A stretch of DNA of 64,000 nt. It comes from Hoplostethus atlanticus. Lineage: Eukaryota; Chordata; Actinopteri; Trachichthyiformes; Trachichthyidae. Positions 37,870 through 53,275 of this stretch are shown piece after piece (within the stretch, counting starts at the first letter, position 1; each line of letters starts with the position of its first letter). The stretch is taken from the NCBI GenBank assembly GCA_034670405.1, contig JAXDDX010000001.1:110001-174000 (forward strand), in the 5' to 3' direction. The position numbers were made by a program, and so were the translations under genes. The notes below the pieces were generated by a model. The model saw nothing but the letters and a program-made list of their open reading frames with translations, did no database searches and had not been told where the DNA came from.

Positions 37870-38037
37870 ACACAGAGGAGAAATGCATGGCACCATGAGA
37901 GAAAAAGCCCACTCAGGACAGTCAGTTTTCAGAAATGTTCCCACTTGCCCTACAGCTCTGCAACACCGCTCTTGAACGTCCCGCGGTCTGGAAACACATC
38001 AGGTCCTTCCTTCACTACAACGCCCCAACTTTGGTCT

Positions 38038-38346
38038 ATTCCTCCTCCCCTTCTCTCCTCCCTTCTTTCTTCCCTCTCACTTCCTCCTCCCCCCTTTCTC
38101 TCCCTCCTTCGATTGATCTTTCCCTCCTCCCCTCTCTTGTTCCTGCTCTCTTCCCCCTTCGATCCCTCCTCCTCCCCTCCTTTCTCCCTTGTTCGATCTC
38201 TCTCCCCGTCCTCCAATTTCTGGAATGGAGATGGGGAGAAGAGGACCAGAAGAAAAGGAGGAGGAGAGGAGAGAGGAGGAGGAGGAGAAGGAGGACGAAG
38301 AGGGATGAAGAGGAGAAGAGGAGGAGACGACCAGAGAAGAGGAGAT
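38038..38346. repeat. Pyrimidine-rich to purine-rich switch (imperfect inverted repeat)
   Basis: 38038-38215 is CCTCC/TTCTC-rich on the plus strand; 38222-38346 is GGAGG/AAGAG-rich. The two halves are roughly complementary and could fold back on each other. Open frames here encode low-complexity SSLLPSF or RRGGGEE runs and are not genes. Confidence 0.8.
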
Positions 38347-38394
38347 AATGCTCTGAGGTAGCCAGTTGGCTTCTGTCTATGCTAGGGATGTTAC

Positions 38395-38398
<4 letters not shown>

Positions 38399-38455
<57 letters not shown>
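38399..38455. repeat. (GT)n microsatellite
   Basis: A perfect run of about 56 bp. An (AC)n run of about 45 bp follows at 38572-38616, so the two could pair as an inverted repeat with a loop of about 116 bp. Confidence 0.95.
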
Positions 38456-38459
<4 letters not shown>

Positions 38460-38569
38460 CAGTGGTGCAGAGCCGCCTCCCCATCCTCCTGCGCTACCAC
38501 ATTTCCCTGGGGGGATGACATCACCTCGGCCTGCACCGCTCTCCTCCTGGCACAGGCCACTCCACGTCC

Positions 38570-38619
<50 letters not shown>

Positions 38620-39545
38620 CACTGGGGAGCTGTATCGACTGAAGACCCCCTCCTCTGTAGAGTCAGATATCAACGCTCCACCTCTGATTCCCCTCCCACC
38701 ATTTATCTTTCGTTCTCTCTCTGTCTGTTATTTCCTTTCAGTAACACTTTCCTGTTCTATCGGGGGTCAAATACAAGTTAATGGCTTTATTTTAGCATGT
38801 ATTTCCCAAGACAAATCACTCTCTCCCCCATCTCTCCCCCATCTCTCTCCCCTGTCAAATCCCTCTCCATCGGCCGTCCTGGTGAAACGAGCGCTTCAGA
38901 GTAATGAACGAAGCGATGAGACTCTCCGATGCGTCAAAGAGAACGCAGGGCACGTCGCCATTCACCTCCTGCAGCTACGAGGGAAACCAGCCAGACGCCA
39001 CTTCACACTCCGAGAGCATTTTTAAGCCGCAATTTGCTTCTCGGGACAGAAATAGCAGAGCGGAGCAGAAGCGCTGAAGGCATGACTGTACTCGTGTAAC
39101 TCCACTATATGCTGGTCATGTAGCTTAATGTACTGAATGGTATTTGCTGACTGTACGGGCAGTTTGAGGTGAGAGACCATTGGCTGAAAAAGGGGTTGAG
39201 AGTTACAGTAGCAACCAATTGGGCTCAGCCAATCTCTTTGAACCTTCCCTTCACAGAGACTACTTCCTGTCAGTTCTCCGGAAGAGACATTGAGGTCCTT
39301 GACCCTGGAGTAGTTCCTCAATACTGACTCAAATGCATGGTCGTCTTCTTACTTCCTGTGAAGCTGACTTTTTGTGGAGGTTTTCACGTGACAACAGCAA
39401 TTTGTATCATAAAGACTTATATAACAAGACTTCTTGGTCCTGCCATGCTGACAGGATGCAGCTAAGCAGCCCCGGGAGGGATGGACGACCCCCTAAGTGT
39501 GGAGCATCAAGCCGTTATTGATTGGAGCTTATGGGCAGAGAAATT

Positions 39546-39613
39546 ATGTCCTCCCCTCCCCCTCCCCCTCCTCCCCCTCCTCATCCCCCTCCTCCTCCTC
39601 CTCCTCCTCCTCC
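39546..39613. repeat. CCT-rich polypyrimidine tract
   Basis: CCCCTCC and (CTC)n units end in CCTCCAGGGTGATG. The end resembles a splice acceptor, but no open exon follows. Confidence 0.85.
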
Positions 39614-39947
39614 AGGGTGATGGGATGTGTCCTGCAGGCCCTGAGGTTTAGCCAGAGCCAATAGGAACTGAGAAAGCCCATTTCTGCCTGGGTGGATCTT
39701 ATGGAACAGTGGCTTCCTGCGGTGACCCACTCAGCTAGGAAACCTGCATCTGACATGTCAACAGATACCACAGACGTACCAAACTAACTTAACCTCAGCT
39801 CTCAGTTACCGAACAGCAACGCTAGCCCGGGTCACTCGTGTCACTAATGGCTCCATCTCCACCATTGATCCTCCAGCTTCCACTTCTGCTTCCTGTTGGC
39901 CTTCGGCTCAGCTTGGTTTGATTTGGACAACAATCAATACCAGTCCC

Positions 39948-40120
39948 CTATTTAGCCATTGTTTGCTTTGTACATTGGACATTCACCTTATCTAGACCTT
40001 ATCACCTTGTACAGTTGAGTGGGTAGGTATTCAGCCTGTGGCATTCTGCTGTGCCGGTCTCTCTACTCTCCACCTATCTACTGCGGCAGAGCATCAGCTA
40101 AATGCTAAAAATGTAAAATG
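39948..40120. repeat. Probable degenerate SINE/L2-type tail region
   Basis: Ends in GCAGAGCATCAGCTAAATGC, TAAAAATGTAAAATG, resembling the AGCGTCTGCTAAATG tail shared by the L2-like LINE and the SINE copies. Confidence 0.45.
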
Positions 40121-43100
40121 TCCCAATGAAACGTGGTCACCAAGAACCCTTATTTTGAAATATTTTTATCATACCCCGGAGGAGCTCTGGCTGAGTAACG
40201 CTCCTGCATAATGTCTATGGCGTGGCGTTTTGGGGAGATCAAAGCGAAGCATGTCTGGCCCTAATAACGGCCCTCACGGCGCTGGACCGGGAGGAACCCA
40301 ACATGGCCCCGGCCAGCAGGATGCGTGCATGTGTTCGCATGGAGGAAAAGGGGATTACATTTCATGACACACACACGCGAAACCTGGCTGCCATGCTTAC
40401 AAGCCTTCGTGACATGAGGTGGAAAGTTTGCGAAACCTTTCAAAAATCATGAAATCAGAGCACATCAGCCCCGGGCAGCGTGACATGACAGGTAGAAGGG
40501 CTGTTCCCCCGCTGTGGGCCGGTCTGGAGGTTTTACTCTCTCAGCACTCGGTCACTTCCTCTCTGCAGGCCTGTCACTATGGCTTCGCGTCAGCCGCATG
40601 CCACGCCCCTCTTACGGACGGACAGAAACAGGTCAGCAGCTAATGGATGTGTTTGCTTGTGCATTTGTGTGTGAGAGTAAAAACAAATAAAAGCTGTTGC
40701 AGCCACCGCAACGGCTTTGAGATGAAGGGAACGCTGTTGTTTAAGAGGTCAGCAGCACTAGCAGTAAAAGCGCCCTCAAAAAAAAAAGATGCTGGTCGCC
40801 ACACATCCAGAAACGACGAGCAAAACAAGCCTCGTGGCCACAAGAGTCACCAGTGGCATGTCTTTGAAACAGAGGATGGTATTTGACAGTCAGCAGAGGG
40901 GACGTCCAATTGCATGTTGGTGCCACATTTTGGGCACGGCCTCTGACAGTGGGGCTTTTATTTTTTACCCAAAACAATACAGCGGCAGGATGGGCCGTAC
41001 CAGAAAGTGAAGATATCGATGCACCGTGCATCCCGGCTCCGAAAGGCTCCGAGGTCGACTTCTGCCAAGATGAGTCATGTGACCAAACGAGGCAACAGTG
41101 TCAGGGTCGTGGAGCGGTGTCATCCATCCGACAGGAAGAGGAACTGTTGTCTTCTCCATAGCCAGCGAGGACAGAGAGAGAGAGAGAGACAGTGGAGAGG
41201 GTGCTGGAGGTATCAGACCGAACTGGACTGGATCTCCGAGGTCGACCCACTAAGCAAACCCCTGACTTCAGCCTGTTCAGGGCCCAGATGCCAGTCAAGA
41301 CAAGAGCTTTTAACCAAGCACGTTAGTCACAAGGCATTTTACAGAGCAACAAAAGACAAAAGAGATGCAATTAAAAACAAATAACAAATAAATCTCAATT
41401 GTTGAGGTAGAGGACCAACGTGACTGAGACCGCTGAAGCTTACATTCATATGAAACTTAAACCATTATATCCACCACACCAATTGAGGGATTGAAGTATT
41501 CAGTATTGTTGCTGTCTGGACCTCATCCAACCTGAGGCCACCTTAGTGTCTATGGGCTTGTTAACACACAGATCCCAGCCTTGACCTCTGACGCTCAGCA
41601 GGACTCCATACACAAGGTGACAACGTGGACTCCCCCCCCCCCCCGGTCCTGTGGCCACTTCTCAAAACACAGTTGCAACAAAGTGAGGTGTTTCATTAAG
41701 GGAGACCGACTGTATGTGGAACCGTTTCCAAGAAAGGTTGGTGAATGTTTTGATTTGTTTTCTGAGGAAAGGCCTGTATTGTTTGCCTCAGCCCGACCTA
41801 TTGTGTGTGTACCAGACGGCGCATTTCAGCAAGGCTGGTCGCAATAACAATGCAAGGGCTTTGCTGCTGTAGACTGGCAGCCACTCACATCATCTTGCTC
41901 CCTGTTTTTCCGCTCTCCCTCTCATGCACACATAGTAGGAGTGTATTTCAGCTCTCGGTTTTCCTCCCACCTTCCCCTCGAAATCCAACAAAGCAACGAC
42001 TCTCCCGTCGGGGGAAGAGGAAGATGTTTCAAGGTTCTCTTTTTTTTTTTTCTGGTGCATCGTGACACGTTCAGCGCCGTGGTCACTTTCACTTCCACCT
42101 AAGAGTTGTCAGCCGCAGAGCTCCCTGGTGAGATGAATCGTTTCCTGTGATGGGGAGTTTAAATACAGGGGCCAGCAAGATTATCGTATTTCCTCTTCCT
42201 ACTTCACTGTTTTTGACCCGCCTCCCACTCCCGAGGCCTCGCGCTCTCGACCTCAAAAGCTTTTTTCCGATCCGCAGCGACAACTCAGCTACTGTTAAAG
42301 CTTCCTGAGATATCAAACCCCCGTGAAACCCGAGAGCTCTGTCTGAACATGCAGTGCGGCCTACATCACCGGGCAGCCTCCTAGACGAGCTGCATTGTTG
42401 TCTCTGCTGCTGCTGCAGTGCACTGCAAGGTCAGGCGGGGGGGGGAGAGCGGGTGGAAACAAGCAGAAAAATACGACCGTCAAGTGCAGATGTGAGTGTC
42501 GAGGCAGCAGTGCAGCGGCGGCGTTACAAATGAAACCGTCAGAACGCAAGAGGGAAACAATCGACCGCTTTCAGAGACCAAAGCTCGCAAAATGGTTTCA
42601 AAAGCAAAAAACAACCCTAGCCCCGCCCGCAGGAAGGGCCTTGAGAAACAAACGCTCTCCTCAGTCCAAAGCCCCCCCGGGCTGCAGGCATGACTGTCCT
42701 CATGTCCCACATTACTGCCTTTGATCCGCACAGCGTTTTGCCAGTGCGACAATCTGGTGCATAACATCCCCAACGTAGTCACCGGCGATCTCTTTGGCGA
42801 GGCACCACTGATAGTCTCCCCGCAGAAAGAGGTCCAGTGCAGAGCAGTGTTCAGCTGGATTGGGTAACTGTAAATCTCCCCCATTATTCTCCTTTGTTCT
42901 ATTTTTCCTTCTGCTTGTTACTCAGATTGAGGCCAACGGTGGGATGATCTACGGGAGGTTGTGTTCCAAAGCGTCCAATCTGCCATAACAGTAACCGTCT
43001 CTTTCTGGGGCGCGGGGTCGTATAACTGTCTTTGCAAAGTGAGAGGAACAGAAAGATGGAGCGTTTACTCTTCGACATTCACTCAAAGATAACACATTGA

Positions 43101-44391
43101 GTCAATTCCATCAGCGATATGTCCCGGACACATCGGGTCTCAGTTTCAGGGCTACGGGAGCAGAGCCAGTAGTTGAATCTGGAGCCGATAACCTCGCTCA
43201 TCCTCCCTTCATGGCCAAGTGATTATGTTATTAAGTGAGGACCTCTGGCGCTGAACGCGCCGCTGCATCCCATCATTGATAGATGTGCGGCGGCGCTGTA
43301 GAGACGGTGTTATGTTCGGACCCTAGAGGCTACGAGGTGCGACAAAAGGCTCCGTGGCGAAGATGTCTCCAAACAGGGTCATCAATCAAGAACTTACCTC
43401 GACGAAGATCAGCGGCGGTGGCTACAGTTACTCACTCAGGCCCCAAACGAACTCATGCAGAGGATTTACCTCTGCTGCGAATGCTTTCACAGCCATACAG
43501 TTGAAGGCTGTTGACGTAAATCCCCCTGACAGGGGCCGCCGCTGTGTGTGTGTGTTAGACTGTACGGTTACTGTACTCAGTCTTCCATGCACACAAAGCT
43601 GCATTGAGTCTACCTCACCTCAGAGTCGCCACCAGCTACAACCAATGGAGACTCATGCAACGGACTGAACATCAACGTGCTTGTGCATTTGTGGACATTT
43701 TGAAATACGACAACATAATCTCTAAGAAAAATGATTTGAAAAAGGGAAACACAGGCAGTGGTGGGATCAGACGGGCAGGTCAACAGGGGGTGAAATACTC
43801 GTTTATCGACAGAAACCCTTTACAAACATCTCATTATGCTATTCCTGAAACCAGACGCCTCAACCAATAAATGTCTATGGTCTGAGGTAACCATGGCGAC
43901 AGTCCTGGCTGGATCAGCCCCTCTGCCCTCCGGCCCAATCCTGCACAGATTAGATATGACCATCACAGAGAGGAACTGAATCCTCCGGGATTATAACAGA
44001 GAAACGCTTGGCTATATGCTCTCTGCTACTCGACCCGCCCAACAAACCAAGGGATGTTTTTCAACCCTCATGTCGCCTGCAGAGCAAATGTCTGTTTTCT
44101 GTCAACTAGAAAAAAAAAATGAAATCGGTGGCTAACACAGATCCAGCTGAGAGAAGGGGAAAAAAAACAAAAGTAGCGTCAAATTCTACAGCCAGCGACG
44201 CCAAATCCCGACGGATGATGTCAGAGACGCTCAAATACGCTTTCAGTACCGTAACGAGGCTGCAGGGCCGGCGGCCAGGCTAACGGGACGCTAACACGCT
44301 AACACTGTGACATTTAAAAGGCTGCAGAGGGTCTGGCTCTAGCAATGCCCACCAGTCTGCACACACAGAGGGCCCTGAGGGAAGACATGAT

Positions 44392-44437
<46 letters not shown>

Positions 44438-44568
44438 CATTGGCATGGATTAGGTACACTCCATTTAGTCTTAAGAATGCAGCCATTAGGCCAAACACAA
44501 CTCCCAGCAAGGATGAGCCTGGGGGCACGTGTCAAAGAAAAGGGTGGCTGGGGACCAAAAGGTGCTCA

Positions 44569-44572
<4 letters not shown>

Positions 44573-44626
<54 letters not shown>
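44573..44626. repeat. (AC)n microsatellite
   Basis: A perfect run of about 54 bp. A (GT)n run at 44395-44433 lies 140 bp to the left. Confidence 0.95.
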
Positions 44627-44628
<2 letters not shown>

Positions 44629-45164
44629 CTGATGTACATGATGGTACACAGGAGGCTGCACGTAACCACGTTGGTTCAAACATGGACACGCAAGCATGCA
44701 TGCATACACACACACGGTGGATTTTCAACACACAGAGATGAATAATACACAAGACGTGTGTGAATCCACGCCGTGAACAAAAAAGACGATTACATCCTCA
44801 TCAATAAATCATGTAGGGACGGGACGGGGGAACAGAGAGGAAGTCGGCTTCACCGCGGAGCCCACATGGTGAACCGGCCCACTTCGCTCATGTGGAACGT
44901 GTTGCGTTGTTTGGGTGAAATACAGAAAGTAGCCAGGAAACTAAATGCAGTGAAGTGATGGCAGGGATTTGATCAGAAACACAATCATGCCAAGAACGCA
45001 AATTGAGAGAGAGAGAGAAAGAGAAGAGAGAGAGAGAGAGAGACACATACTAATAACAGATATCTGATATTTATTGATTGTTTAATTGCCTGTATTGATG
45101 TATTGTTTTGCTTTAGCAACATTCAATGAAGCAGATTTTAATTTAATTTAATTAATTGAGAGAT

Positions 45165-45165
<1 letters not shown>

Positions 45166-45235
<70 letters not shown>

Positions 45236-45279
45236 TCTTCTCATTTCCTTTAACAGCTAACCCCCATCACTCTCTAGAT

Positions 45280-45321
<42 letters not shown>
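45166..45321. repeat. (GA)n and (AC)n microsatellites in tandem
   Basis: GA run 45166-45234, then unique sequence, then AC run 45281-45321. A further AC run lies at 45559-45602. Confidence 0.93.
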
Positions 45322-45323
<2 letters not shown>

Positions 45324-45555
45324 TAAATATAACTACAGGATACGTCACATTGTGCTGCAACCAAACCACTGACTAACCATCATGGAGACGTAACCATTAC
45401 AACCAGTTACTGAACTACTGCTGCTCTTCTCTTCCATCCAACACCAAGTGATTGGAAAAGTCACATTTTGGTTCTATAACATCCAAGAGAGACTTCTGCA
45501 GTATAAATGCAGTATAAATGCATGAAAGGGGATTTCTACAATGGTTACCACTGTA

Positions 45556-45604
<49 letters not shown>

Positions 45605-45726
45605 TAAGTTAGCTTTGAGTGTTATCTATAGAGACACTAATATCCTTCTGCTCAGAAACAAATTCATGTTTGTTTGACCAATAAGAGCTCAGGTTAGGCT
45701 AAATCAACCATACACAGGTAGGTCTA

Positions 45727-45768
45727 ACACACACGCACACGCACGCACGCACGCACGCACGCACGCAC

Positions 45769-45807
<39 letters not shown>

Positions 45808-45808
45808 G
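45727..45808. repeat. (ACGC)n-(ACAG)n compound repeat
   Basis: CACGCACGCACG alternating purine-pyrimidine units (Z-DNA-prone) followed by (CAGA)n to 45808. Confidence 0.92.
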
Positions 45809-46089
45809 GTTATTCACACCCAACACCAGACCACGTTAAGGGAAATGCATGAATGTGAAAAGAGAAGCAGAACCGCAGACTATGAAAATATACCAAAATA
45901 GAAACTGTGAAAGAGGAAACAGTTTGGAGGTTTATCTTTTGTATTTGCAATAATAATAATAATAATAATAATGCTGTAATCCGTTCTTTACATCATACAC
46001 ACTACTTCACACGTTCTCATATTCAGATTGTCAGGTGTGTTTATATAACATCCCTTCACTATATTAGTATTTATACTAACATCTTCTAT

Positions 46090-46160
46090 CACTACCTGCA
46101 GCTGCCGTGACCCAATTTCCCAACGGCAATCATTAAAGTTTCATCTTATCTTATCTTAAC
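46090..46160 (+). mobile_element. Non-LTR retrotransposon 3' end with (TCTTA)n tail
   Basis: Reads CCCAATTTCCCAACGGCAAT, CATTAAAGTTTCATC and then TTATCTTATCTTA before an (AC)n run. Same general terminus type as 25790-25863, with a different tail repeat. Confidence 0.55.
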
Positions 46161-46306
46161 ACACACACACACACACACACAGATTGTCGGGGAGACCAAA
46201 TCACTGTGCAGCCACACACACACACACACAAACCGGCTCTTGAAACAAAGGCACCGTCTATTCACACACACACACACAACAAGACAATCCAGACGTGTAG
46301 TGCAGA

Positions 46307-46329
46307 CGCCCCCCCCCCCCCCCCCCCCC
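46307..46329. repeat. Poly-C tract
   Basis: About 23 consecutive C. A poly-G tract of similar length lies at 47344-47363. Confidence 0.93.
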
Positions 46330-46686
46330 TCCCTCTCAGCCTCCAAATCCACTTAGAGGCCAGTGTGTAACTCGCTGATTGTTTTCTCTCTGGCAGCAGC
46401 TGCTCGGCTTCCCTCCTCAGTCTGACCACCTAATCAACTGTCAGTCACTCAGGGTCGGACAGTGGGCCGGCCCGAGGAGGAGGAGGAGGAGGAGGAGGAG
46501 GAGCTTTCAATTTCCTTAGAAAAAAATTTGGATTTTTTTTTTTTTTTTTTAAATGTATTAAAAATAAATGTTGGTTTAACAGAATCGTGATGCTGTTCTA
46601 AACACCCGGTGTCGGCTAAGTCTTTCCTGGGTAAAATCTTCTGGTGCACAGGAAGTGATGCGTTTTACATTTCAGGGTTTGGTTGG

Positions 46687-46850
46687 AATAAAACTTCATC
46701 AACAGAAAATCCAAAGAAAAAGATGTCAGAGTATTGGCCGCGCAGTTTGATTGACAGGTGATCTCTGGGAAGCAATGAGCGCTCAGTGATGGATGGAGAC
46801 TAAAAACTCATATTGCAGATTACCACTTTAAAGATCCACTAGGTAACATT
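46687..46850. repeat. Dispersed repeat, copy at 46.7 kb
   Basis: Same family as 35085-35160. It continues into CTTTAAAGATCCACTAGGTA, ACATTTTCATT, a repeat-end sequence I associate with fish transposons. Confidence 0.65.
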
Positions 46851-46900
46851 TTCATTAAAAAGAAAAATCATCCCAGAGACAAAAAAGAAGATCCTGTTCA

Positions 46901-49309
<2,409 letters not shown>

Positions 49310-49360
49310 GAGAAAGAGAGAGAGAGGGAGAGAGAGAGAGACGGAGTGACAGAGAGAGAC

Positions 49361-49399
<39 letters not shown>

Positions 49400-49542
49400 G
49401 AGAGAGAGAGCGAGAGAGAGAGAGAGAGACGGAGTGACAGAGAGAGACAGAGAGAGACAGAGAGAGAGAGAGAGAGACAAAGACAGAGTGAGAGACAGGG
49501 AGGGAGAGACAGAGAGACAAAGAGACAGACAGAGAGAGAGAG

Positions 49543-49578
<36 letters not shown>

Positions 49579-49883
49579 GGAGTGACAGAGAGAGACAGGG
49601 AGAGACAGAGAGAGAGAGAGAGAGAGAGACAAAGACAGAGTGAGAGACAGGGAGGGAGAGACAGAGAGAGAGAGAGAGACGGAGTGACAGAGAGAGACAG
49701 GGAGAGACAGAGAGAGAGAGAGAGAGAGAGACAAAGACAGAGTGAGAGACAGGGAGGGAGAGACAGAGAGACAAAGAGACAGAGAGAGAGAGAGCAAGAG
49801 AGAGAGAGAGAGAGAGAGACGGAGTGACAGGAAGAGAGAGAGAGAGAGAGAGAGAGAGACACAGAGACGGAGAGATGGGGAGA

Positions 49884-49917
<34 letters not shown>

Positions 49918-50197
49918 TTAATATATTGTATGTATATCTGAATTTCCTGTAAAATGAATTGAATTGAGAGACAGAGAGAGAGACGGAGAGACAGAGAGAC
50001 AAAGACAGAGTTAGAGACAGAGAGAGAGACGGAGAGAGACAAAGAGAGAGATGGGAAGAGACAGAGCAATAGAGAGAGAGACAGAGAGAGAGAGACACAG
50101 AGACGGAGAGACGGGGAGACAAAGAGACAGAGAGAGAGACGGGGAGACAGAGAATGAGACAGAGAGCCACAGAGAGAGAGACGGGGAGTCAGAGAGC

Positions 50198-50248
<51 letters not shown>

Positions 50249-50305
50249 AGAGACGGAGAGACGGGGAGACAAAGAGACAGAGAGAGAGACGGGGAGACAG
50301 AGAAT

Positions 50306-50363
<58 letters not shown>

Positions 50364-50404
50364 GAGAGAGACAGATAGAGAGAGACGGGGAGACAGAGAG
50401 CCAC

Positions 50405-50441
<37 letters not shown>

Positions 50442-50446
50442 GACAA
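49310..50446. repeat. GAGA/GACAG-rich satellite-like array, 1.1 kb
   Basis: Almost only A, G and CAG/CGG interruptions on the plus strand. Blocks recur: GACGGAGTGACAGAGAGAG modules near 49428, 49576 and 49679, and a block starting GACACAGAGACGGAGAGACG at 50094 that recurs at 50244 (150-bp period). A unique AT-rich island (about 49918-49967) interrupts it. Open frames of up to 449 codons on either strand are repeat artefacts rich in SLSLS or RERER. Confidence 0.95.
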
Positions 50447-53275
50447 GATTACATTGGTGCTCCATCATGCTAAGTGCGCCACACCCAAGTCCACTGGTCG
50501 CAGACTGCTTTGTTCTAGCACTGGCCACCACCCTACTACTGTCACACTCACACACACACACACACACACACGCACAATGCCGACAGTACATCACAGCACG
50601 GCGGCTGCAGACAGCGGGTCACGTGTGCGTCTGCCTGCGTTCTTCCTGCGTGTGTTCCTGTTGCGTGCGTGTCGTCTGCAGGGCGTCACTTGGCTCGGAC
50701 TCGAGACCCGGGGCCGATCCACGGCGACTCGATCCAGATGCTGCTGCTCTCAGACTGACGGGGCAGCGCAGGCCGACTCAACCTCTCCCCGACGACATGA
50801 GACAAGCGGCCATTAAAAAAAAAAAAAAAGGACAGCAACTCAGCCCTGGTGGAAGTGACACAAGTGCTAAATAACGTCGCCTCCCAAGTCTGCGGGCACC
50901 CTGTCAAAATGTGTTGAGGGACCGAACCACAGACGCACCAGAAATGTGACATTATCGGCTGCCTCCGAACCCCAAATGACACGGTGCTAATTGCGGAGAG
51001 GCGAGAGTTTTTCTTGCTCTTGATTTACCCTCGCAGGCGTTTCACAGGCGGGCTGCGCTGGCTGCAGGAGTGCGGGGGGCTGCGCTACATCTGTCAATCC
51101 GAAGAACAGCTCCATCAATCTGCTGGCAATGCCGGGAGACAAACAATGCAAGCGTCAGCATCAGCCGCAGAGCGAGGGCTAATACGGACCGCCTACATTC
51201 ACCGGAGCTTTTTAAGTGGAAGCATTTGGCCTCGTCTTTCCCGTCACATTTTATAAACCTCGTTAGCGAACGCGAACGAGACTTGATTCGGCTTCACAGC
51301 ACCTCCCACCGGGAATAAATAGACAATTTGACAATTTCAGACTACAATTGTGCATCACATCCTGTGAGTCTCCTGCTATTGTTTTCTGTGGGCTGTCTGA
51401 GGCTGCCGTCCAGTCACGCCAGACAGGGTTTGGCTTCTAGCGATGCTGAGCTGCAGACTCATGCTCGAAACAGAAGAAAAGAAAGCCTCCAGAGTCAATA
51501 AACAAAGGGTCAGCTATAGCGCTGCACCGCTGGGGCTTGTGGGGACTCTTGAACCAGGGTGATATGAATGAATCTACCCACTAAACCACCCAAAAACAGA
51601 CAACTGCCTAGATTTCCTCATCCGAGAGGCATCTAGACATGATGATGACTATGACTAACACAACTATCAGTGTGATTCTACATGTAGGACTTGATAGCAC
51701 TACCACATCCCATTAGCCTAATCCTAATCTGAGGGTCTGACTCATTCATTCAAAGGAATCCCTCAACATGTTTTAATGCCTTCACTCCGCTCTTCATCAT
51801 CTCCCGTAGTCTCTCCCTCCATCTGTAACCAGCCATGCAGGACGGAGGGGAACATGGCGACGCCGCTGGCTGCTCTCTGCCCCCTGGGGGTAGCGCCAGG
51901 GGACTGATCCATGCCCTCGCCAGCTGCCGCCTGACGCAAGAAACACAATTCTGCCAAGTGCTCCGATTCTCCACGTCAAAAACGGCTACGGCGACAACGC
52001 GGAGACGCGCGGATTTGACGACGACGAGAAAAGCCTCTGAGCGCTTCGTGAGCCTAAAGCGGTGACAGCGCAAGGTTAAATGAATAATACAGGGAGATGT
52101 GAGGAACCATAATGGATGCAGAAACTCACAGAGGGCCTCGGCTTTGAACCGCTGAAAGAACAACAAACAAGAAGCAGCGCCCTGCTAGGAATCGGGCCAT
52201 GTTGGAATCAAATGGAGTTCTGCTATCATGCTAACAATCTGTAGCAACTCCTTTGAAGAAGGCTGCGGAAAGAAATGATTTTAATGTCCTTGGACAGCCA
52301 GCTGTACGATTTCTTGTCGCCTGTCGTGCTGTTTTCTTGGATTTGGCTTTGAGTTCTGTTCTCAAAAGAAAATGCAAAAACAGGAACGAGGAATGTGTTT
52401 AGCAATTAGCGGACGGCTTCACAGAACCCGGCGTCTACGGGTCACGCTCGTCTTGAGTCAAACTGCGCCCGATAGGTCTGACCGCCACAACACACTCGCA
52501 AGACACGATCCATCAGAGCATCAACAAGGTCAATCTGTCACGTCATGACAAATCACTCTGACCGCCGGGCCGCTGGGCTCGTCTCGTCACATGAGAGTCA
52601 CAGAGCGCTGCAGGCCACCGGGCCGGCAGGTCGCCGCTGAACAGTCCAGCAGATTGTGTCGATGTTTTAAAAGGTTTGCAGTAAAAAGAGCCACATATGA
52701 TGTCGTTTTTTGATCTTTTGTCATATGTGCACAGAATCTTTTTGTTTTCCCTGCTGGGAATCTGCGATCACCTGATCCAAACGTACACATGCTCTACACA
52801 TGATTACAGATCGGTTTGGGAGGATGATAGCCTCGGGGTCAGGGGAAGCATGCTTGTGACCAGGAGGACGCCAACCTCAAATCCCAGACCGCCTGGGAAA
52901 ACGCGGGTGGCGGAGGGGAAAGTGGATGAGACATGAGACAACTGGTGATGTGTCCTTTGATCGAAAAAGAAAAATCCACCCTAAAACATTTTAAACACAG
53001 AAACAACAGCTATTGGTGAAGGTTGGTTGGTGGCTACAATGGAGTCTGACGTCAGCCCCTCAGAATCAAACAGGGAGAAACCCATCATAGAAGAGGAGGA
53101 GACACCATCTAGCTGCTCCCTGACCAACTGTGACCAAGACTGTGAATGTGTGTAACCCGGGTGTTGCTGAAAAAAAGACCATGCATGCTCAGTCAATCTT
53201 CCCTGGATAAATTGAAGAAAGTGATTTGAAGAAAAACATTATTCTCGTTGCCATTTATCACACAAAAAAAAAGCA
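50447..53275. other. Mostly unique noncoding sequence
   Basis: AC run 50549-50572. 50950-51320 is CpG-containing and low in repeats, a candidate conserved noncoding element. A SINE-like head lies at 52830-52936. No gene recognised. Confidence 0.5.
52830..52936 (+). mobile_element. SINE head fragment
   Basis: GATAGCCTCGGGGTCAGGGG, then CCAACCTCAAATCCCAGACC and GCCTGGGAAAACG have the layout of the head of the SINE at 13545-13760. Diverged; the tail was not seen. Confidence 0.4.

Larger units (their letters stand above)
31600..38037. other. Probable myo9a 5' intron, part 1
   Basis: GT run 31945-31985, AC run 32125-32174, an 11-bp triplication near 32465, (GTGA)n at 34510-34535, purine-rich tract 36225-36355, AC runs at 37063-37110, 37276-37297 and 37521-37557, GT runs at 37680-37702 and 37822-37865. 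No gene recognised. Confidence 0.55.

Noticed and set aside
39546-39640. Splice acceptor after the CCT-rich tract
   Set aside because: The acceptor pattern is fortuitous; no open exon or matching donor follows.
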